Source: Criblamydia sequanensis CRIB-18
Lineage (GTDB): Bacteria; Chlamydiota; Chlamydiia; Chlamydiales; Criblamydiaceae
DNA: 64,000 bases
Direction: 5' to 3'
NCBI RefSeq assembly: GCF_000750955.1
Contig: NZ_CCEJ010000009.1
Coordinates: 62,001-126,000, forward strand
A program made the translations under genes and the position numbers. This document shows, piece by piece, positions 18,023-25,890 of the stretch. The notes under the pieces were generated by a model. That model saw only the letters and a program-made list of their open reading frames with translations. It did no database searches and was not told where the DNA came from. The first letter of the stretch is position 1, and every line of letters starts with the position of its first letter.

Positions 18023-18392
18023 GACACGGACGAGTAATTGGCTAGTGAATCTCTTAAAGATTTCTTTCATCAAATGGAAGAATGAGGCCTACGAAAAGAT
18101 GCTTATACTTATTTGACTTTCTCAAAAATAAAGGCGTTGCTTTTGATGAATTTTGAGCAGACAGAAAAAGCAATAAAAAATTCATGAAGATATGGGGTAA
18201 AGCAGAATCTCAGGCTTTGGAGAATGTAAAAAATGCCCTACGCAAAAAGAGCCTACCAAGATCTAAATAGCCGAATACAAAGAATCCGATGTTTTTCAAA
18301 ACCAAGATCCCTAAAAAGTGATGCGTGATTTAGAAAATACAGCAGGCAAAGCTTGAGCTTTTTGAGATGGCTCCTGCAGTAACGAGAATGTT
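18023..18392. other. Degenerate stretch between Inc-like gene and SNF2 remnant
   Basis: No intact gene is present. Short plus-strand stretches look like former coding sequence interrupted by stops, for example KIWGKAESQALENVKNALRKK near 18190-18250. I cannot assign them to a family, and no transposase signature or inverted terminal repeats were found. Confidence 0.4.
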
Positions 18393-18647
18393 CAAGCCAT
18401 ATCGGCTCTGACCCAACATAAAAAAGACAATCCTAACTCTGTTTCATTGGTGGTATGTCCTACCTCTCTTGTCTATAACTGGAAAGAAGAGTTAATTGAA
18501 GAGAAGATCCTTGAAATGCAAAACCGCAAGCGAGGCCTTGTCAAGAAGGTGGTTTCGAGAGATGAAGAAGCGATCTCTAAACTTACTTGGGAAAAGGTTC
18601 TTGAGCTTCTTCAAACTTAAGTCTAGCCTAAGTTCCTTTGACATTGA
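18393..18647 (+). pseudogene. Internally deleted duplicate of the SNF2 helicase 3' end
   Basis: Bases 18393-18495 match 15005-15107 of the helicase gene and 18495-18647 match 16169-16321, with scattered mismatches. The alignment offset changes from 3388 to 2326 at the junction, so about 1062 nt of the motor region are missing. The copy has no start codon or upstream part, but keeps the stop codon and about 25 nt of the helicase 3' flank. That flank contains the end of the next, convergent gene. Confidence 0.9.
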
Positions 18648-18837
18648 CGGTAATGACGCCCTTAAAGTCTAGAAAAGCAGACTTTACTTTTTTTAAACCG
18701 TAAATGACGGCTGAACGCTCTTCGGACTCATAGGTGATGCAAATAGCGCATCTTCCCCTATATTTTCTTACCGTATTTGCGATTACTTGCGCTTTAGCGA
18801 AAAAAGCTAGAGATTGAACTTGTTGACTAGGCTCCAT
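18628..18837 (-). CDS. Small conserved-looking protein, possibly HPr-like fold
   Basis: A good AAGGA site 7 nt before the ATG supports this 69-aa gene. The sequence (VIANTVRKYRGRCAICITYES, GLKKVKSAFLDFKGVITVNVKG) has the length and strand/helix rhythm of an HPr phosphocarrier-like domain, but the active-site His of HPr is not evident, so this is only a structural guess. Its last codons (VNVKGT) lie on the duplicated helicase flank. A remnant reading LNLKGT is still present after the intact helicase gene, which suggests the two genes were once convergent neighbours. Confidence 0.6.
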   Translation of the reverse strand: MEPSQQVQSLAFFAKAQVIANTVRKYRGRCAICITYESEERSAVIYGLKKVKSAFLDFKGVITVNVKGT

Positions 18838-18938
18838 ATACAGTCCTTTGTTTCTACCAAACCTCTAAATCCTTTTTAACAGCAAAAAGAATTTTGGATT
18901 AGCAAGAACTATAAGGCACTTCTCCTTTTTCGAGTAGA

Positions 18939-19495
18939 TTAATAAGATAAAAGCCCTTCAGCTAAACTTTCATGATGTTGAGCGATATCATCGCCATTTT
19001 GAGCTGTATAATAAAAGTTCTTATCTTTTAATTGGATTCTACATAATTGGTTTTTCCAATCGGCTAAATTAGTGCAAACCCATGGCTTTTTTTTATCATT
19101 TAAAATGTTGATGCTATAATCCAAGTTATTAGCGTTAAAATTATCCCCAAACATTTTTCTAACTAAATCATCGTCCTTAAATTTCTCTGCTAGATCTATG
19201 GTAAGTTTAACAATGGTTTCTTTAGCTTTCTCAAAAGCTATGGGGCCATGATAATTTGCTTCTATGTGCAACTTGTCGAAAAACTTGTCTTCTACTCCAT
19301 AAAAAAAGCACACCCTACATAATTCATCCCCATAGTACAAAAGATACTTTCTGAATATAGGTTTATACGTAGCCCAAGGGACTGCATATTATCCATATTC
19401 AAATCCACAGACCAAATTTTATTAGAATTAAAGCCTTGACCTAACAAAATTGAAAGAAAGATAAATAAAAAATTAATAGAATTTGATAATTTCAT
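18939..19495 (-). pseudogene. Frameshifted family I exported protein (I-B)
   Basis: An AGGAAAA site precedes the ATG at 19495 and a signal peptide (MKLSNSINFLFIFLSILLGQG). The first frame stops at 19292; the family-like remainder continues in another frame down to 18939 (YYGDELCRVCFFYGVEDKF ... PWVCTNLADWKNQL ... YYTAQNGDD). One indel at about 19340-19360 explains the break. The conserved W-V-C-x-[DN]-L-x-x-W-x-N-Q block of family I is intact. It is the last near-complete member of the array. Confidence 0.7.
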
Positions 19496-19508
19496 TTTTC
19501 CTGATTTT

Positions 19509-20090
19509 TTAATTATTTAGACAACATTTAAAAATGTTGTCCATTGAGAAAAGGATGCTTACTAAGTCTTCACAATATTGGACAGAACTTTCTTCGTTTT
19601 GGGCATGATAAAGAATTTCTTTGTCCTTTAATTTCAGATAGCAAATCCCCTTTTCCCATTTATCTAAATCTTCACAAATCCAAGGAAGATTCTTTTGGTT
19701 CAAAATTAGGATGCTATGTTCAATGCAATTTACATCAAAGTTAGAGCCGAAGACTTTTTTTAAAGATTCTTTACCATGTAAAAAATCGACTAAATCAAGC
19801 GTCGATTTAATCATAATTTCTTTAGCGGTTTCAAGTGTTATGGGGCCGAAGAAGAACGATTCGACTAATAATTTCGGTTTAGCACCATTGTTTTTGTCGA
19901 TAATAAAAACGGAGTTTTCGTAGTTTAAATTATACTATTCAACCATCAAATCGTAGTATTCATCCATACTTTTATTAAAAATTTCGTTAAATTCTGGATC
20001 TTGCATGAACTCTAAGCAATTAAGATTATAGGTTAAAACGATGGTAATAAAGCACAAAACTTTTCTAAGAAAATAGAAATAAACTTTCAT
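19509..20090 (-). pseudogene. Family I exported protein interrupted by one amber codon (I-C)
   Basis: Starting at ATG 20090 (AGAGA site just upstream), one continuous frame runs to 19509 with a single in-frame TAG at 19935-19937. The first part is a signal peptide plus LEFMQDPEFNEIFNKSMDEYYDLMVE. After the TAG the frame reads YNLNYENSVFIIDKNNGAKP and continues into the family block PWICEDLDKWEKGICYLKLKDK. It could be a recent nonsense pseudogene or, less likely, a readthrough product. It follows the 161-aa family II gene by 10 nt. Confidence 0.7.
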
Positions 20091-20100
20091 TTTTATCTCT

Positions 20101-20586
20101 TTAGCTTGGAACGGATACAATTTTCAGTAAGGCTGGATTAATCTCTAATGATGAAGTGGGGTCATTATAGTCCTGTGTTAGAAAACGGCGTATTTCCATT
20201 TTTTCAAATTCGTATTCAGGAAGATCTGGAAACTTAGCAAAAGCAATATAGACAAGCCCTAGATTCTGAAAGCTATAATGAGCAATTTGATAAATAGAAA
20301 GTTTAGTGCCCTTATCAATTTTTCCAATCAATTCCATTTTGGGAAGATTCTCTCTTGGACTTAACTGTAAAAATTTCTCTTCGGTATTAAGGTAAACAAA
20401 AGCATCAACCCTTAATTCCATTGGTTTTAAAGCAAAATCCTGAAACTCCTTTTGATCAATAAGATTCTCAAACGGATCAACCCTAAAAGCAACCATGGCC
20501 TTCTTAAAGCCGAAAACCACAATTGGAAGGAAGAAACCAATGTTTATTAAATAAAAAAGAGTTTTATTAGATAATGTTTTTTTCAT
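20101..20586 (-). CDS. Family II membrane-anchored protein (161 aa)
   Basis: One N-terminal transmembrane segment (FYLINIGFFLPIVVFGF, about residues 11-27) is followed by an extracytoplasmic domain of about 130 residues. It is closely similar to the protein at 21188-21679 along its whole length, including LIGKIDKGT, YIAFAKFPDLPEY, EKMEIRRFL and QDYNDP. I do not recognise the family. It is always found directly after a family I gene in this array, so the pair is the repeating unit. A partner or accessory immunity role is inference from this co-duplication only. Confidence 0.75.
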   Translation of the reverse strand: MKKTLSNKTLFYLINIGFFLPIVVFGFKKAMVAFRVDPFENLIDQKEFQDFALKPMELRVDAFVYLNTEEKFLQLSPRENLPKMELIGKIDKGTKLSIYQIAHYSFQNLGLVYIAFAKFPDLPEYEFEKMEIRRFLTQDYNDPTSSLEINPALLKIVSVPS

Positions 20587-20609
20587 GATTTTAACTATTT
20601 TCGATTAAT

Positions 20610-21140
20610 TCAAAGTTCAATCTCTTCGATAACTTTTTTTTCAAACCCATCATAATCTTCCGCAAAAAAGTATACTTTATTCTTTTGAAGACTTACATCT
20701 TGTATTTGATTTTCCCAATCTTCAATGTCTTGACAAACCCAAGCATGTTTTTTCTTATTATTAAAAAAAATGGTGTAAACAATTTTTCCTTCAATATCAT
20801 TCGGAACATACGAGCTTAATTTGGAATCATTTTTAAGCTTTTTTGCAAAATCGCGAACACCTTCTAAAAGCATTTTCTTAGCAAGATCTTTGTTACAAGG
20901 TCCTTGCCATTTCATGGAAATCATAGCATAATTTAATACTTCATTATCCCAACCACTTCCATAACCACTGAACTGCAAGCCATACTTTGCAAACATTTCT
21001 TTAGAATGCTCTTCTCTTACTCTATATAAGTCATCGCAAGGAACATCATTGTAATTTAAATAATCATTGTTATTGCAATAACCAGCGAAGGAAGAGAAAA
21101 AAAATAATATGTAATAAAGTATATTATAAAAAAGGCACAT
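20610..21140 (-). CDS. Family I exported protein, intact (I-D)
   Basis: The 176-aa protein has a signal peptide (MCLFYNILYYILFFFSSFAGY) but no clear lipobox. The mature part shares HSKEMFAKYGL, a GP...A....LE..RD segment and the WVCQDIEDWENQ block with the lipoprotein next to the Rhs gene (23162-23707). Similarity to that protein is moderate, so the array contains clearly diverged as well as near-identical copies. It is followed after 23 nt by the 161-aa family II gene. It may be an immunity protein for another toxin variant; no enzyme motif is visible. Confidence 0.75.
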   Translation of the reverse strand: MCLFYNILYYILFFFSSFAGYCNNNDYLNYNDVPCDDLYRVREEHSKEMFAKYGLQFSGYGSGWDNEVLNYAMISMKWQGPCNKDLAKKMLLEGVRDFAKKLKNDSKLSSYVPNDIEGKIVYTIFFNNKKKHAWVCQDIEDWENQIQDVSLQKNKVYFFAEDYDGFEKKVIEEIEL

Positions 21141-21187
21141 TCTATCTTTTTACCTTCTAAATATTGGAAGCCAATTAAGGCGCTTCA

Positions 21188-21679
21188 TTAACTTGAGATT
21201 GATTCGTCAGACAAAGAAAGTAATTCTGGATTAATCGTTAGCTTCGTATCTGGATCATTATAGTCCTGTATAAGAAAACGGCGAATTTCCATTTTTTCAA
21301 GATCGTATTCAGGAAGATTAGGAAATTTTGCAAATGCAATAAATATGATACCAAACCGATGAGTGTGTTTATAATTAATCGCATCAATGATAAGCTCAGT
21401 GCCTTTATCAATTTTTCCAATAAGCTGTTTTAATTTTAAGTCATCCCTTGGACTTAATTCCAAAAAATCCTGACTGGTATCCAAATACACATAAGCATCT
21501 GCATTTAAGCGCATTTTTTTTAAGGCAAATTCCTGAAACTCCTCTCGTTGAATTAAGTTTTCAGAAACTATAGGCGCCTGTATTGGGGTGAAACTTTTAA
21601 TTCCAAACAATACTATCGGGATAATATAAAGAAGGTTTATGAAATAAAAAAGTGCCTTATTTGAAATGTATTTACTCAT
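21188..21679 (-). CDS. Family II membrane-anchored protein (163 aa)
   Basis: This protein has one N-terminal membrane segment (ALFYFINLLYIIPIVLFGI) and an extracytoplasmic domain like that of the 161-aa paralogue at 20101-20586. Its ATG overlaps the stop of the preceding family I gene (ATGA at 21676-21679), which shows translational coupling of the pair. Two shortened remnants of the same gene lie at 22335-22543 and about 23085-23158. Function is unknown; no catalytic motif is visible. Confidence 0.75.
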   Translation of the reverse strand: MSKYISNKALFYFINLLYIIPIVLFGIKSFTPIQAPIVSENLIQREEFQEFALKKMRLNADAYVYLDTSQDFLELSPRDDLKLKQLIGKIDKGTELIIDAINYKHTHRFGIIFIAFAKFPNLPEYDLEKMEIRRFLIQDYNDPDTKLTINPELLSLSDESISS

Positions 21680-22365
21680 TCTTCTAAGTTGTCCAACGTT
21701 TCTATTTTTTCTGAAAAACTAATCCTAGAATCGAATTCAATTCCTTCCGCTGCATATAGTATTTCGCCCTTTTGAAGCCTGACCATATCAAGCTGGTTCT
21801 TCCAATCATTCAAATCATGACAAACCCAAAAGCCTTTCTTTTTATTTTTAAAAAAAATGGCATAGCTGATGTTTTTATAATCAATATTTTTATCTATAAA
21901 AATTGATTTTAAAATTGGTTCTTCTAAAAGTCTTTTAAGAAGATCTCTAGAGGCCTCTAAAACCATTTTCCTCGCATAAGATATGTCTTTCGGTCCAAAA
22001 ATTCTCATGCTTACAGAAACAGCGGAAACACCACCATTTCGGTTTTTCTAAAAGTCTTTTAAGAAGATCTCTAGAGGTCTCTAAAACAATTTTCCTCGCA
22101 TAAGATAGTCTTTCGGTCCAAGAATTTTCATGTCTACAGAAACAGCGAAAACACCACCATCACCATTATACGTGCAATAACTAGATTTGACAAAACCATA
22201 CTTTTCAAACATAATCTGAGAATGCACCTCTACTATTTTATCTAAAATGGCAAGTTCTTCTCTCTTCTTTACAGACGCTGCGCGACAAGCAAACAAAGAA
22301 ATAGCTACTAATAAGAAGCTTATTTTCCAAAAATATCTCGCTTGTATCCAAATACACATAGTCAT
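21676..22365 (-). pseudogene. Family I lipoprotein gene broken by an internal tandem duplication (I-E)
   Basis: The N-terminal part (22365-22081) has a lipoprotein signal ending LFAC, then HSQIMFEKYGFVKSSY and VDMKILGPKD, where it frameshifts. The C-terminal part (22008-21676) starts again at MRIFGPKDISYARKM and carries the WVCHDLNDWKNQL block. Between them a segment of about 115 nt is present twice (21922-22037 and 22046-22160). The second copy has lost one T (agatagtc instead of agatatgtc), causing the frameshift. The N-terminus is fused to a family II remnant upstream. Confidence 0.75.
21922..22160. repeat. Tandem duplication of about 115 bp inside gene I-E
   Basis: Units 21922-22037 (116 nt) and 22046-22160 (115 nt) match apart from a few substitutions and a single-base deletion. 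Each covers the family I segment around GPKD...LEASRDLL. Confidence 0.9.
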
Positions 22366-22543
22366 CTACATTTAAACACGGTTTTTTTAAACTAATTCCT
22401 AAAACCCTCTCGTTACATTAACTCTTCAAAAAATTCAGACGGGAAAATGAAATAACGTTTTCAATTCCAAAACAATACTATCGGGATAATATAAAGAAGT
22501 TTATGAAATAAAAAAGTGCCTTATTTGAAATGTATTTACTCAT
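22335..22543 (-). pseudogene. Truncated family II gene remnant
   Basis: From an ATG at 22543 overlapping the I-F stop in the usual ATGA way, the DNA matches the first 70 codons or so of the intact family II gene at 21188-21679 (the stretch around 22470-22543 is nearly identical). It then jumps into the N-terminus of gene I-E at a TTCCAAAAATATC site. The missing part corresponds to the family II C-terminal domain. Several indels also break the frame. Confidence 0.75.
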
Positions 22544-23158
22544 TCTTCTAAGTTGTCCAACGATTCTATTTTTTCAGAAAAACTAATTCTAGAATTGGAT
22601 TCAACTCCTTCCGCTATATAAAGTATTTCCCCATCTCTAAGCCTAACCATATAAAGCTGATTCTTCCACTCCCTTAAGTCGTGACAAACCCAATGATCTC
22701 TTTTTTTATTTTTAAAAAAAATGGCATAACTAATGTTTTTATAATCAATTTTTTTGTCTACAAAAATTTTAAAATTGGTTCTTCTAAAAGTCTTTTAAGA
22801 AGATCTCTAGAGGTCTCTAAAACAATTTTCCTCGCATAAGATAGTCTTTCGGTCCAAGAATTTTCATGTCTACAGAAACAGCGAAAACACCACCATCACC
22901 ATTATACGTGCAATAACTAGATTTGACAAAACCATGCTTTTCAACATGGTTTGAGAATGCTCCTCTACTATTTTATCTAGAAGGACACATTCTTCTCTTT
23001 TTTTTTATAGTCGTATCTCGACAAGCCGTTAGAGAAACCGCTAATAGCAATAATAATAAGCTTATTTTCCAAAAATTTCTCGCTTGTATCCCTACAATAC
23101 TTGGAATAATGTAAAGTAATTTACGAAATAAAAAAACGCCTAGTTGAAATTTACTCAT
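22540..23158 (-). pseudogene. Family I gene fused to a family II start and broken by indels (I-F)
   Basis: The frame opening at 23158 begins as a family II protein (MSKFQLGVFLFRKLLYIIP) and passes in frame into a family I lipoprotein signal (ARNFWKISLLLLLLAVSLTAC). It then breaks. By comparison with I-E there is a 4-nt deletion near 22765, a 1-nt deletion in agatagtc near 22843, and another near 22945. The C-terminal block (WVCHDLREWKNQL, LDNLEE) can still be read, ending at TGA 22540. It is clearly a pseudogene. Confidence 0.75.
22782..22934. repeat. Second copy of a 153-bp segment identical to 22046-22198
   Basis: By eye the two segments are identical over 153 bases, including the frameshifting single-base deletion. 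They lie 736 bp apart in pseudogenes I-E and I-F, which points to very recent duplication or gene conversion. Confidence 0.9.
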
Positions 23159-23161
23159 TCT

Positions 23162-23707
23162 TTATTCTTCTAAATAGTCCAGCGTGTCGATTTTTTCAGT
23201 AAAACTATTCCCAGAATCAAATTCAACTCCTTTAGCCGTATATAATAATTCTCCATTTCTAAGCCTCACCATATTAAGCTGATTCTTCCAGTCCTTTAAG
23301 TCATGACAAACCCATTGATCTCTTTTTTTACTTTTAAATAAAATATTATAGCTAACAGCATTTAGATTTATTTTTTTATCTACAAAAACTTGTTGTAAAA
23401 TTGGCTCTTTCAAAAGCCTAGACAAAAGATCCTTAGATGCTTCTAAAATCAACTTCTTTGCATAATTAATATCTTTAGGGCCTAAAATCTCCATTCCTAC
23501 ATTAACTGCCGTAATCCCACAATCTCCATTGAAAGTATAGTAACTCCATTTGCTCAAACCATACTTTGCAAACATAGCCTGGGAATGTTCCGCTACGATT
23601 CTATCTAAAATGAATAATTCTTCTTTTCTTTTTACATCATTCCTATGACAGGCAAAAAGAGAGAAAATAATTAATAACTGGCTTATCTTCCAAAAATATC
23701 TTGACAT
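23162..23707 (-). CDS. Family I lipoprotein directly after the Rhs toxin, candidate immunity protein (I-G)
   Basis: The 181-aa protein has a lipoprotein signal peptide with lipobox residues LFAC and Cys20 as the predicted lipidation site, followed by a charged mature domain. Conserved family I features are AEHSQAMFAKYGL, GPKDINYAKKLILEASKDLL and DQWVCHDLKDWKNQL. Its ATG lies 25 nt inside the 3' end of the Rhs C-terminal frame, so it is translationally coupled to the putative toxin. It is the best preserved lipoprotein copy in the array. Position, overlap and predicted periplasmic lipid anchoring suit an immunity protein against an exported lipase-like toxin. That function is inferred; no known immunity family is recognised. 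Confidence 0.8.
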   Translation of the reverse strand: MSRYFWKISQLLIIFSLFACHRNDVKRKEELFILDRIVAEHSQAMFAKYGLSKWSYYTFNGDCGITAVNVGMEILGPKDINYAKKLILEASKDLLSRLLKEPILQQVFVDKKINLNAVSYNILFKSKKRDQWVCHDLKDWKNQLNMVRLRNGELLYTAKGVEFDSGNSFTEKIDTLDYLEE

Positions 23708-25890
23708 GCGTCTTGTTGCTTCTTCCTATAACCCTCAGAATTAATAAAATGATCATACATTAATGAAGACGGCCCTCCATAACTATAACCAGTGGGTGTA
23801 GTATTTGTCTTTATACTCCATCCCCAGATAGGATACCCTACTTTTGGAACAGGGTCATTGTCATTTTCATAATTTTCAACACTTCCAAAAATGCCTGTAT
23901 TAGGAATTGGCTGTAAGGCACCAAAGGATCTAATATGTGAAGCTTTTTTTACATGTGAAGGAATAAGATGTTGCCCAGCCATAAATTGGGCAGCGCCTCT
24001 ACTATGGGGCGAAATCATTAATGTTGCAGGCTTTCCTCCATTAGCTTTTGTTTGCTCGTTATATATTTTGGTAATTGCCCTTGCAGTTTCTTTTGCATGA
24101 GGTAACGCAAAGCCACATAACATAAGATTAGCTTTAAAAATATCTTGAGCAAATCCTTCTGTTTCTGAAAATATCATGTAAGTAGCAACCTTAGAATCTT
24201 TAAAAAATTTTTCTCCCCACTCTCTAACAGATTTTTCATCAGTTAATATACCTGTTATTCCAATTGTGGCAAACCCAGGTGGTCCATCTCCGATTTTGAT
24301 GACTTTTAGAGAATGTCCGTAAGATTTAGAAGTATCTGAATTTCCTTGTAAACTGCGGCCAAAATTTTCTATTTTAGCTCTTGCTGTAAAGATCCCATTT
24401 AAATAAGGACTATCTGCACACAATAGTGTATGATGCGCTAATCCCTCGATTGCATATCCTGCCGCATGTTTCGCCATACCACCAGCACGTTGAGCAGTAT
24501 GTTTCACCATACTTGATAATTCACCTGTTTGTACCATATTAAAAAAGGCGTATTCTTCAGCAGTTTCCTCCGACATGAAGCCGAAATGGTCGATTAGGAC
24601 TAGGGGACGGTTTTGAACATAAGCATAGAGGTTAGGACCGTCGCAATCACCGAGAGGGTCTTTTGTAATCCAACGACCGTCGATAGGGTCATAGTACCTT
24701 CTTCCGAAGAATATAAGACCTGTTTCTTCATCCAGCCGTTTACTTGCAAATCCCCAAGGCATCTTAAGAGAAGATTTATTTATTTGGTTGCCGAAGGCCG
24801 AATAGCGAGAAAATTTTTCAACTTCACCGGTTTTAATATTTATCAAGCAAGAGATACAACCATTATGATCATGGATGGGGGCGTAAGCTTTACCAAATAA
24901 CTCAATAGAAACACTCGCCCGATTTTCAGAGGGTGAAGTCGGAATTAAGACACGCAAAGATATGAATTCATTATTTTGATTAAGCGCGCCGATCTCACGA
25001 TCATGCCAATAAAGGTATTTTTCCTGAGCTAGGATATTCCCCTCAAAGTCTGTGACTTTTTTTTGCAGCCTTCTATTGCTGGCATCATAAGCGTATTCTG
25101 CTTGACAGCTAGAATCCGAATAAAAGGTAAGCCTTCCAAGAGCATCATAAGTAAATTTTTTATAGAAATCATCGGTTTTGATCGAAATCAAATGACCGTC
25201 AAGATCATATCCATACTTATAGTTTGGCTTTTCAACGATTTGATTAAGATCATTGACCTCAATTTTCTCTCCATCTTTTTCGAGTCGATTAAAAAAGCTA
25301 TCATAAGTGTAGTTATGCTCAAAAGCTCCTTTTTCGCTTTTTAGCTGATATATATCATCGTAGGTAAAATAATCCGAAAACTTCTCTTGATTTTCAAAAA
25401 TATTTCTTGAAACAAGGTTTCCCACATCATCATACTCATGGATCACTTCTTTCCAATCTTTTGTCTCAATGCTTGTAATACGACCTAGCACATCAAATTT
25501 TTGATCTATAGTTCCGGCATTTCCGGGTAATCTCGCTTTTAATAGCCTAGAGGAAGCATCATAGGCCTCGCAAGAATAAAAGTAAGGGTTTTCGGACTCT
25601 CTTTTAACGGCATTAAGCCGGCCTCCCTTATAATCAAAATAAATGGAAGTGCTGTCAGGTAACAATACTTCTTTTGTTTGACCTAAAGAATCGTAATCAA
25701 ATTTTATCTCAAGATCATTGCCTAGCTTTTCTTCAATGAGAAAATTTCTAGCATCAAAGGATTTGATCGTTTGGTTTTGGTTTTTGTTATCTTGTACAAG
25801 AATTAAATTATCTAAAACATCGTAAGTATATTGATAATCTATGGTTTGATCTGAGGATTGCAGCCTTTCAAGCCGGCCTAAAACATTCAT
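23683..25890 (-). CDS. Rhs repeat protein, C-terminal part with lipase-like toxin domain
   Basis: This 735-codon frame continues the Rhs protein after a +1 frameshift. Residues 1-400 contain YD repeats, ending in the conserved Rhs core GLIFFGRRYYDPIDGRWITKDPLG...NLYAYVQNRPL (about 391-430). Residues 440-735 are a separate C-terminal domain with the signature of an alpha/beta hydrolase: nucleophile Ser630 in SPHSRGAAQ, candidate Asp677/Asp679 in NDNDPVPKV as in class 3 lipases, and candidate His714 in YDHFINSEGY. The spacing is also reminiscent of the chlamydial DUF687 hydrolase-like family, from memory. A phospholipase or lipase activity is inferred. The predicted ATG has no ribosome binding site, so independent translation is doubtful. 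Confidence 0.85.
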   Translation of the reverse strand: MNVLGRLERLQSSDQTIDYQYTYDVLDNLILVQDNKNQNQTIKSFDARNFLIEEKLGNDLEIKFDYDSLGQTKEVLLPDSTSIYFDYKGGRLNAVKRESENPYFYSCEAYDASSRLLKARLPGNAGTIDQKFDVLGRITSIETKDWKEVIHEYDDVGNLVSRNIFENQEKFSDYFTYDDIYQLKSEKGAFEHNYTYDSFFNRLEKDGEKIEVNDLNQIVEKPNYKYGYDLDGHLISIKTDDFYKKFTYDALGRLTFYSDSSCQAEYAYDASNRRLQKKVTDFEGNILAQEKYLYWHDREIGALNQNNEFISLRVLIPTSPSENRASVSIELFGKAYAPIHDHNGCISCLINIKTGEVEKFSRYSAFGNQINKSSLKMPWGFASKRLDEETGLIFFGRRYYDPIDGRWITKDPLGDCDGPNLYAYVQNRPLVLIDHFGFMSEETAEEYAFFNMVQTGELSSMVKHTAQRAGGMAKHAAGYAIEGLAHHTLLCADSPYLNGIFTARAKIENFGRSLQGNSDTSKSYGHSLKVIKIGDGPPGFATIGITGILTDEKSVREWGEKFFKDSKVATYMIFSETEGFAQDIFKANLMLCGFALPHAKETARAITKIYNEQTKANGGKPATLMISPHSRGAAQFMAGQHLIPSHVKKASHIRSFGALQPIPNTGIFGSVENYENDNDPVPKVGYPIWGWSIKTNTTPTGYSYGGPSSLMYDHFINSEGYRKKQQDACQDIFGR

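Noticed and set aside
18939-23707. Repeats in the array as a CRISPR or IS cluster
   Set aside because: The repeated units are coding cassettes of unequal length with signal peptides and shared protein motifs. There are no short regular direct repeats with spacers, no transposase and no terminal inverted repeats.
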